Below are positions 55,950-64,000 of a stretch of DNA of 64,000 nt, in pieces. Position numbers and translations under genes: made by a program. The notes under the pieces were generated by a model. It made no database searches. It saw only the letters and a program-made list of their open reading frames with translations, and had not been told where the DNA came from. The stretch is from Plantago ovata. Lineage: Eukaryota; Streptophyta; Magnoliopsida; Lamiales; Plantaginaceae. Location of the stretch: positions 73,630,496 to 73,694,495 of the forward strand of contig CM051457.1 of NCBI GenBank assembly GCA_028274465.1. The letters run 5' to 3'. The number at the start of each line of letters is the position of its first letter. Positions within the stretch are counted from its first letter, which is position 1.

Positions 55950-57058
55950 AGAATAAATCCGAGACCTTTGGGAAATTCAAGGAGTTTAGGAATGAGGTCG
56001 AGAATGAATTGAACCTAAGGATAGTCACTCTTCGATCAGATCGAAGAGGTGAATACCTTAGTGAAGAATTTATAGACTACTTGAAGGAAAATGGAATTCA
56101 ATCGCAATGGACCCCTCCTGGAACACCACAATTGAATGGTGTGTCTGAGAGAAGGAATCGAACCCTGTTAGACATGGTGAGATCAATGATTGGATTCTCG
56201 ACTCTTCCAAAATATCTATGGGGATATGCACTACAAACTGCAATCTACATTCTGAACCGTGTACCATCTAAATCAGTGGAGAAAACTCCTTATGAGTTAT
56301 GGAAAGGAAAGAAGCCCTCACTGGGCTATCTTAGACCTTGGGGCTGTCCTGCGATAGTCAAACTGAGGCTCACTGATAAGTTAGATGCCAAGGGTGTCAA
56401 AGTATATTTCATAGGCTATCCTCGTCAGACGAGAGGCTATGAATTCTATCATGCTGAAGATCACAAGGTGATAGTGTCTAGAAACGTCAAGTTTTTAGAA
56501 GCAGAATACCTCGAAGAAGAGAGGTTCAATGACATGATAGAACTTGAAGAAATTCAAGACTTTGACACGCGCGAACATGAGTTCTCTAAATCTTCTGATT
56601 TGGACTCAAGTTCAGTGGGAGCTTCCGAAGCAGACAAGGGTAATGATATGACACTTGCTAGGCATGTCATAGTCAGTGGGAGTCCTGTGATTAGATCAAC
56701 AGTTGAAACCACACCAATAGAACCCATTGTCAATCAACCTGTGCAACCAGTTGCACAAGAGCAGCCTCCCGCTAGGGAAAAGGGTCGCGGCGCGCGACCA
56801 GCTGCATCAGTGCCCACTGATAATGTTCGTGTTACACGAAGCCAGAAAAGAAAAGCACCAGAACTAGTCGAGCTCCGTAGGTCGAAGAGGATCCTAAAAG
56901 GACCTCAGAAGCAAATCCTTATGATAGAAGACTTCAGTGAACTTGATGTCGGCTTATCAGATCGGAAAGATCTCGAGACCTACAAAGAGGCAATAATTGA
57001 TATTGACTCAGACAAATGCAAGAGGCCATGGAATTGGAAATGGACTCCATGTACCTGA
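55946..57058 (+). pseudogene. pol: T2 integrase and C-terminal linker
   Basis: Integrase core end ([21 protein letters not shown], split by convention; [40 protein letters not shown]), the Copia integrase C-terminal box ([20 protein letters not shown]) and an acidic linker to the RT entry ([23 protein letters not shown]). Part of a broken element. Confidence 0.82.
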
Positions 57059-57951
57059 ACCAAGTTTGGAGCTTGGTAAACTTGCCCCAAGGGGTTAGAC
57101 CTATTGGGTGCAAATGGGTCTTTAAACGAAAGACAGATGCCGATGGAAAGGTACAAACGCACAAGGCTAGACTTGTAGCGAAAGGCTACACGCAAAGGTT
57201 TGGCATCGATTACGATGAAACCTTTTCACCGGTAGCGAAATTGAAGTCCATTCGAATTCTACTTGCGATAGCTGCCTACTATGATTATGAAATCTGGCAG
57301 ATGGATGTAAAGACTGCCTTCCTCAATGGCAACCTTGACGAAGAGGTCTATATGGTATAGCCGGAAGGTTTTATTAGTGAAACCAGGCCAACTGCTGTAT
57401 GCAAATTACAAAGATCCATCTATGGGCTAAAGCAAGCGTCTAGGAGCTGGAATATCCGCTTTGATGAAGCTGTCAAATCGTTTGACTTCGTCAGAAGCGT
57501 AGAAGATCCCTGTGTCTATACTAGGCACAGCGACAAGGGAGTCGTTTTCATGATCATCTATGTTGATGACATTTTGATCATGGGAAACAATGTCTCTATG
57601 CTAGAAGAGACTAAAGTTTGGTTATCAAGTACCTTCTCAATGAAGGACTTGGGTGAAGCGAACTACATCCTATGGATAAAGATCTATAGAGATAGATCCA
57701 AGAGGATGTTAGGATTGATACAGTGCACCTACATCGACAAAATACTGAAGCGTTATAAGATGGACGACTCAAAGAGAGGCTTTCTCCCAGCTAGGCATGG
57801 GATCGTCTTATCAGTTAAGGATAGTCCTAAAACTGATGAAGAAAGAAAGGCAATGAGTCGTGTGCCCTATGCTTCGTCAGTAGGGTCTATAATGTATGCA
57901 ATGAATTGCACAAGGCCCGATATGGCATATGCGCTTAGTGTCACTTGTTGA
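57059..57951 (+). pseudogene. pol: T2 reverse transcriptase
   Basis: RT motifs in order: QVWSLVNLPQGVRPIGCKWV; KARLVAKGYTQRFGIDYDETF; VKTAFLNGNLDEEVYM; IYGLKQASRSWNIRF; the catalytic IYVDDILIMGN; and GSIMYAMNCTRPDMAYALSV. Broken. Confidence 0.85.
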
Positions 57952-58559
57952 CACCAACAGAATCCAGGAGTACCTCACTGGACTGCTGTAAAGAACATTC
58001 TTAAGTACCTTCGACGGACTAAAGAGATGTTCTTGGTGTTTGGTGGAGAACCAGAATTAAAGATGTCTGGTTATGTCGGCGCTGGATTTGAATCAGATCC
58101 TGATGACTTTAAGTCACAGACAGGATACGTATTCAAATTGAACGGAGGAGCTGTCTGTTGGAAGAGTTCTAAGCAAGCCACGATTGCTGACTCATCCACA
58201 GAAGCCGAGTACATTGTTGCATCAGAAGCATCGAAAGAAGCTATCTGGATTTCAGAGTTCTTGAAGGAATTGAGGGTTGGTCCTGCTCCTAGTCCAATAA
58301 CGATTTATTGTGACAATACGGGCGCCGTCGCTCAAGCCAAGGAGCCTAGATCTACAAACAAGAACAAACATGTACTTAGAAAGTATCGCGTTATACGTGA
58401 GATTATTGATAGAGGAGAAGTTAGTATAGAACGTGTCTCTACCACGGACAACGTGGCAGATCCTTTCACCAAGGTCTTATCAGTGGATGTCCACTTAAGA
58501 CATTATGCTAATCTGGGTATTAAGCATAAAGGTGACTGGCTCTAGTCCAAGTGGGAGAT
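57952..58559 (+). pseudogene. pol: T2 RNase H and polypurine tract
   Basis: RNase H motifs SKQATIADSSTEAEYIVASE, IYCDNTGAVAQAKEPRS, HVLRKYRVIREII and VADPFTKVLS end at 58545. AAGTGGGAGAT (58549-58559) is the polypurine tract directly before the LTR. Confidence 0.85.
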
Positions 58560-60544
58560 TGATAGTGTATATGTCCTAGAGACAGTCTTTATTAAGGGCA
58601 TGCAACCCTTATAAAGGGCATATATGTACTATTACACAGGTCAACGTAATATAATATATGTTTGTTGTTTGACTATTGAGTATCGCTTTCATATTTATAT
58701 TACACCAGGCATACAACATGTCATATCTCTATTTCTGTCTATATTAATATTAAACATGTCCCCTCGGATAGATGACCGATCACACAGATAGTGGGAGCTA
58801 TGTGAGTTATCATCTATCCCAAACTCTCCCTAGTCGAGGTTCATCTCGGATGTAGGGGTCTGAATGAACCTGGCTGAGACTAGTATGCGTGGAGGTTATA
58901 CTTGTTAGAGCAAGTGTGAGCCGATCCCACGACCACGGAACGGATTGTTGGACAATCAAGAAACGTTCCCATAACTACGCATAGTTGTTCGAAGGGTGAT
59001 TACCGAACAATGGAAGTACCCACCGGACACTCCCATCGATGTATACTCTACACCGAAGTGTCTATGGGTACCGGTAAGTTGTCGAAGTGACGCCAGTCGT
59101 CCTTTGGACTTACAGGACTTTATCATCACATTTGTTGCCCCATATCCTTGGTGGACCTGTCGATGTCAGCTCTGAATAAGCAGTTGACCCAAGACACGAT
59201 CCAGGATTATGGCTACATACTAATGGGGATGATAAGTGATTCTGTGAAGGATTCATCTCTCATGTGTAGCACAGGAGAGCACTGCTCATAGTCGTTCATA
59301 GTTGTGATTGGTAAAACCTCTGGCCAGCGTATCAATATTATTATGATAGTCATAATAGATATTGGATTCACCATGCAACTCACTGAAGACGCCCGTGGAT
59401 GTATTATTGGAATAGACACTTCATCGATCCTAGATACATTCGAGTCAGTCAGATGAAGGGACGTTACCATCGCCCCGTTGAGCGCAACAGACTTCGCAAC
59501 GAAAGAGTTTGCTTTGAAAAACCTCTCAAACGTCCTCATGTATTAATATTGAAAATGGAACCGTCTAGGAATTCCATTTTGCCTAGTCTAGGACTTGCTT
59601 AATACAATGAGGCCCTATGGGTCACACTATGTGTTGATTCAACTTATCTGAATATCCTTGAAGATGGAATCGCAATTAATTTGGAATTAATTGTGATTGA
59701 TGGATTATAATTGATTTGGAATTAATTATAATAATTTGTGGCTCAATTAATGATTTGGAATTATTAATTGAATTGGCTGACTAATTGTATTTTATGTAAA
59801 TACAATTAGAGATTATGTTTTAGAAATATAATAGAGGTTTGATTTGAAAGGATATGTTAATTTAGAATTAATATATGCACATGGGCAAAATCTACTTGGA
59901 GTTTGAATTGCCTTAGAACTATAAGTAGGTCCCAAAATCGGGACCCACCTAACACCCTTGGAACGCGCGCGCGCGTATCTGGAGTAGAGGAAGAAGTCCG
60001 ACTCCTTCCTCTATTAGAAGTCCAAGGGATAAGTTAGATTTTCCTAATTGAGTTCTAACTTGATTGGGAATGAATCTAGACTTGAATTGGTTTCCTAGTG
60101 CGATAAGAATTAGATTCTTATTCCTTTATGAAGTCTAATTGATTATTTATTAGGCTTGTATTGACTACTATATATAGTAGACTATTAGAGAGCTTTTATC
60201 ATGGTTGATTCAACAGACAGATTTTATATCATTCTTTCTACCAGTTTTTTTAGAGAAAATAAAAAGCTCTCCCCTACCTCCACACCAGCCACGCGCGCGC
60301 CACCTACCGGAGGAAAACGCCGCCCCATCTTCTTGGCCACATAAAGAATACCCTAGCATTCTTTCCGATAAGTTGTTCATCCGTGGATACCAAGGTTGAG
60401 GTTCAAGGAGCTGGAAACTAACTTTCATTGTCTTGCAGATAATCAAAGTATTGTAGATATCTTCGACTTCGACGGAGGAGGAGATTCACCGGACTATTAC
60501 GAAGATTTGGTACCTGTGCTTGCTTTTGGAGTATTTTTTTTTTT

Positions 60545-60825
60545 AATAAGCCGAACGTATATTACATGAAAGAAAGTAAAGTACAAGAGTCATGAGCAAA
60601 TCTCAAGTCCACAACCGGACTGAAAACAATAAGGTAAACAAGAAAACTAAACCCAGGAAAAGCGATTCCTGGTTGCAACCACGAGCCTCGTTAAAACCCA
60701 TTCATAGTAAACCCAGTCGGAAAAACCTATGAATGGGAAAAAGAGTGCCTGAGTGTTAACGTTGCGTAAGATAGTGAGGTTGTCCAGAGACGCCCCAAAC
60801 CACCTGATCAACAATACAATCAAAC
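60545..60825 (-). other. LINE 3' UTR
   Basis: About 280 bases between the ORF1 tail and the poly-A tail. No ORF2-like sequence is recognised in any frame. Confidence 0.55.
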
Positions 60826-62321
60826 TCATTCCTCAGCTTCCATAAGATCAGCCCAAGAGTGCTTAACTGCAATGTCCATGTTGGCTCTGGCCAGCAAGCG
60901 GCGTTCTTTTTCCAGGCCAATAGAATCACGGATAGAATCATGCACTAGAGAATTATCTCCCGGATCCAGAGAGGCCCCAAAATCGCAATCAGAAGTGTGA
61001 CCATCGACCAGAGGAGCTTCAACTTGTGAGACGACGCTATCATTCATAACTTCCAAACCAGTTAAAGGTGTGAACTGGTTATTTGTTGCAGCAAAAACCT
61101 TTTACATGATAGAAGAGGAGGGCCTAGCAGGAGGTAGACGACGAGGTAGACCCCTGCCTCTTCTAGGAAAAACAGCCTTAAATCCCGCATTATCAATGAT
61201 GGAATCATCCCCCCCCCCCCGGGTTGCATCGGCTGAGAATTAGTTTGAATAGTTGGCGAAGTATCAGTCTGGATCAGTAGAATTCCTGGAGCTGTATTGG
61301 TTAAGGGTCGAGTCTCAACATGAGCCGAAGGAGAGACTGAGGATACATTGTGATGAACATCTGGTAACACTTGTATAGAATTAATAGTAACCTGTTCTGG
61401 AGAAGAAGTCGAACGAGGTGTAGAACGTCGACAAGAGGTGGCTAAATGTCCTATGGACATACAATTTTTGCAAAAGTCTGGAACTTTTTCCATTGACATG
61501 TCAATACGGATAGCACCCATCGGGGTTTCGAGCATTATAAAAGCGTCCAGCTCTTGGGAGAGATCCACATCTACTAAGACTCGAACGTATGAACCGAAGC
61601 AACGATCCAGAGAGCCAGTGTCTAGAGTAATTGGTCGCCCAAAAGCCGATGCGAAGCTTAGAATGATAGATCGATGTAAGAATTCAAATCTCAATCCATG
61701 AAGACGAATCCAAACCTTAGCATGAGTTGTGGCAGCCTTTGATGGATTGAAATCCAGAACCCATGGTTGCATATAAACTGTTCCAAGCTTAAGTTTAAAC
61801 ATTCCAGAATCTAAAACTTTGTTGCGTCGCTCCTCTGTAGCGAACTGAAAAACAAAGAAACCGTGACCAATGGCAAGCATATGCCATGCCGTATCCTCCC
61901 AAATAGCCTGCAATGAGGTCTTGAGATCATGGTATTTCAGGGGCGTATTACCCTTAGGCATTATGAATCGACCGATACAAGCAAAACGAGAACAATAATC
62001 AACTTGCGTATTATAGAAATTCACATCTAATGTAATAGATACAGAGTTACCTTTTCGAACCGGCGTGAACTTGGGACCTTTCAAGGTCCAAGAAGGCTGG
62101 TTTGGACCCATAGGAGTGGGTGTTGAAAGAATCTGAGCCGCCGTGCGTTGAGAGGCTGCCATTGAATTCGAAAGAAATTGATATAGCTTGGAACGGAAAA
62201 TCGTACACGGCGCGTTTTTGGGCCAAAAATAACGATCTTGGTACTGTTCCAAAGCTCTTGAGAAGCAGCTTCTGATGGTCAGGCGCGTGTCGAAGGAGGA
62301 GTCACCGCCGGAGAGTGACAT
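60826..62321 (-). pseudogene. LINE ORF1 protein (DUF4283 plus zinc knuckle), frameshifted
   Basis: The minus-strand frame starts at 62321 (MSLSGGDSSFD; MAASQRTAAQ at 62162 is an alternative start). Residues about 105-255 fit DUF4283 (RFACIGRFIMPKG; WVLDFNP; KVWIRLHGL). A CCHC knuckle follows at C284, C287, H292, C297 (CKNCMSIGHLATSC). Such ORF1 proteins bind element RNA in plant L1 elements. A run of twelve C at 61209-61220 shifts the frame: after it the tail is read in another frame, passing a stop near 61104, to SWADLMEAEE near 60829. Thus one frameshift and one stop separate the body from the tail. Confidence 0.8.
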
Positions 62322-62374
62322 CCAGAAACAGAGAATGTATAAATTTGCAGAATCTTAAACTTATAAAACTTTGG

Positions 62375-62735
62375 ACGCCGTCGGACTGAAAAGATGTTGT
62401 AGGGAGCGTCCGATATCGTATCGGGGTGATTACGGTGTCCCTGAATTTGCCTCACGATGTGCTAAAAACTGAAGTGGCGCGTGGCTATAGGTTCTCTGTC
62501 ACCGGAGACTGGTGGCCAAATATAGCGGACGGCAGAAACCCTAGAGAATAAAACGCTGTCAAACTGAAAACGTCTTATAGGGCGCGTTCGGTGTCGGATT
62601 GATACGATTCCGGTGACCCTGAACTCGAATCGAGACGGGGAATAATAATATCCAGTGCGTGACGGACACAAAGCCACCACCGGAGACGGGTCGCCGGTTG
62701 AAAACCGGCTAAAAAATAGGGAACATGATAAAGAA
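62375..62735 (-). repeat. Two tandem units of about 178 bp in the LINE 5' region
   Basis: Shared landmarks repeat at a spacing of 176-178 bases: ACTGAAAA (62385 and 62563), GTGTCCCTGAA / GTGACCCTGAA, and CACCGGAGAC (about 62502 and 62678). The units are diverged. They lie upstream of ORF1, where tandem promoter units occur in some L1 families. Confidence 0.6.
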
Positions 62736-62882
62736 TCGATTCACTTTTGGAGTATTGTAAGTCTTCTAATTGACGTGTTTACATATATACGCTATATACA
62801 TGATCAATTAACCTGCATGTTAAGAAAATTTTTGATATTCCGCTGCGTACCCTAGGGGTAACTCTAACCGGATTTTCTTACA

Positions 62883-64000
62883 GTGGTATTAGAGCCAGGT
62901 TAATTGATTACGTATATACGTATATATGTTGTATGATTTTGTAGTTTATGTGGGTGCAATTGATTCTATGATTAATTCGATTTTCAAAAAGTTTTGTTTT
63001 CATATAAATTTAGAATTTGTAATTCAAAAAAAATAAAAAATTTTAATATATATATAAGCGACCGGCCGCCTGCAGGACGCAGGCGGCCGCACGCACGTTA
63101 GGGGACGGGGCTTGGTCCCGTCCCATATTTTAATATATATATATATATATTTTTCCCGGGTTGGACACAAAATCGAATTTTGAAAATTTTGAGGATTGAA
63201 TTTTATATTTGGAATATAAATATGATTTAATTGTAATTATTTGTAACTAGAGGAGTTAAATTTAATTAGTATAAAGTTAAGGGGCTTATTTGTGATTTAT
63301 CAATTTGTTGTTTATTACAAATAAGTCCTTCTACTTTTGAATTTTAGATTTAACACCTCTAAGGTTTTGAAAATTACAATTGAGTCCTTCGGGTTTTCGA
63401 AAATTGCTACTTGGTCAATAGAATTTTTGATTTTTCAATCTAGTCCAAATTTTCAATTTTTTCATAGAGATTATAAGTATGGGATTATAATTTTCATAAT
63501 GAAGTTATGAAGTCATTTGGCATCCACATAGGCTACTACTTGTTTGTTTGCTCGATATGCTATTGTTTGACAATGCATGTTTAAATACCATGTATTTTAC
63601 TTTCCGTTCGACCGCTATGCATGCGAGGGTAGGCGGCGCCCTCTTATTTGTCGGACCGCATATTTTATGTATGGGTAGGTGGCGCCCATTTTGTGCTTGA
63701 CCGCGTTTAGAACTAGAATGGATAGGCGGCATCCATTACGTGTAGACCTCTCATGCATGATGGGTAGGCGGCGCCCTTAATTATTTGTTTGTAGATGACT
63801 GATAACAACCCTCAAGCTACAAACCCCAACCAATATAAGTGCAGAAATATATATATGTATGTATTTCTGAGATGCTTTCGATGGGGTGCTTTAATTCTGA
63901 ACTTTCATTGCGTTTCTCTGTATTGGCGACCTCGTCTTGCAGACTCGAAGTGATCGTCAGATTAGAGTAAGCCTATGGTTATAACTTACTGCATATTGTA
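62883..64000 (+). mobile_element. T3: start of a further T unit sharing the LTR
   Basis: A primer site (TGGTATTAGAGCC, 62884-62896) and about 1.1 kb of leader nearly identical to 52866-54100 follow the shared LTR. It includes GC-rich inverted repeats (63060-63090), a short TA tract (about 63132-63150) and the four-hairpin array. It continues past the window; gag has not yet started. Confidence 0.88.
63610..63778 (+). ncRNA. Four-hairpin array in T3 leader
   Basis: Hairpins at 63625-63643, 63671-63689 (loop AGGTGGC), 63718-63736 and 63760-63778, with GACCGC at 63610, 63654 and 63699 and a one-base variant (GACCTC) before the fourth. Stems are fully kept while two of the changes hit only the loop or the spacer box. 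Confidence 0.6.

Larger units (their letters stand above)
60536..62743 (-). mobile_element. L1-type LINE, ORF1 only, with 13-bp TSD
   Basis: A 2.2-kb insert in the T LTR is flanked by CTTTTGGAGTATT at 60523-60535 and 62744-62756. The minus strand ends in a poly-A tail (T-run on the plus strand at 60534-60544). It contains a 5' region with two tandem units, ORF1 and a 3' UTR of about 280 bases. ORF2 (endonuclease and RT) is absent, although both ends are present, so this is an internally deleted or non-autonomous form rather than the usual 5'-truncated copy. The clear duplication suggests a fairly recent insertion. Confidence 0.88.
58560..62882 (+). repeat. T LTR shared by T2 and the next T unit, split by a LINE
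   Basis: TGATAGTGTATATG...GATTTTCTTACA. Without the LINE and its extra duplication the LTR is about 2.1 kb. The palindromic TATA site is at 60167-60182. A polypurine tract lies on the left and a primer site on the right, so it serves as both 3' LTR and 5' LTR. Confidence 0.88.

Overview
This is a gene-poor stretch of a flowering-plant nuclear genome, built almost entirely of nested LTR retrotransposons plus one LINE. Plant origin is shown by Copia primer sites of the initiator-Met tRNA type (TGGTATCAGAGC), an Athila/Calypso-type Gypsy primer site (TGGCGCCGTTGCCGGGGA), SIRE/Maximus-type Copia elements with a third ORF after pol, and a plant L1 ORF1 with DUF4283 and a zinc knuckle. I see no convincing host gene, tRNA, rRNA or CRISPR. 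Element labels below are mine.

Families. S = SIRE/Maximus-like Copia (LTR TGTTAGGAAAC...GGGACCAACA, about 1.5-1.7 kb). T = Tork/Tnt1-like Copia, lineage uncertain (LTR TGATAGTGTATATG...TTTTCTTACA, about 2.1 kb). ATH = Athila-like Gypsy (LTR TGATGAACGTG...GTTCATCA, about 1.0-1.27 kb). L = L1-type LINE.

Layout. 1-2873: 5' part of S1 (+): LTR, primer site, gag. 2874-28400: S2 (-), 3' LTR to protease, cut by a solo S LTR (3333-5015), a rearranged T block (7801-12627), a solo ATH LTR (15579-16788) and a complete-layout Athila, ATH1 (17510-27101). 28401-33328: N1 (+), a gag-only Athila relative. 33329-42496: ATH2 (-), cut by a solo T LTR (40198-42292). 42497-43974: scrambled Athila scraps. 43975-52403: SIRE-type pol and ORF3 (+), possibly the other half of S1, cut by a solo ATH LTR (49947-51211). 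52404-62882: T2 (+), whose downstream LTR holds the LINE (60536-62743). 62883-64000: leader of a further T unit sharing that LTR.

Timing. Perfect target-site duplications flank six insertions: CAACC, TCTGA, TGTAT, TTTTG, GGTTG, and 13 bp for the LINE. LTR pairs look only a few percent apart by eye, so much of the nesting is recent. All LTR elements are treated as fossils; most coding regions are broken.

The strongest unexplained signals are possible RNA structures and modular exchange: an array of four hairpins with compensating stem changes and a conserved loop in the T leader (three copies), two T copies with near-identical flanks but very different capsid modules, GC-rich GGCGAWTCGCC palindrome clusters through the Athila family, twin hairpins beside an A-rich tract in Athila elements, and a hairpin array between SIRE pol and ORF3.
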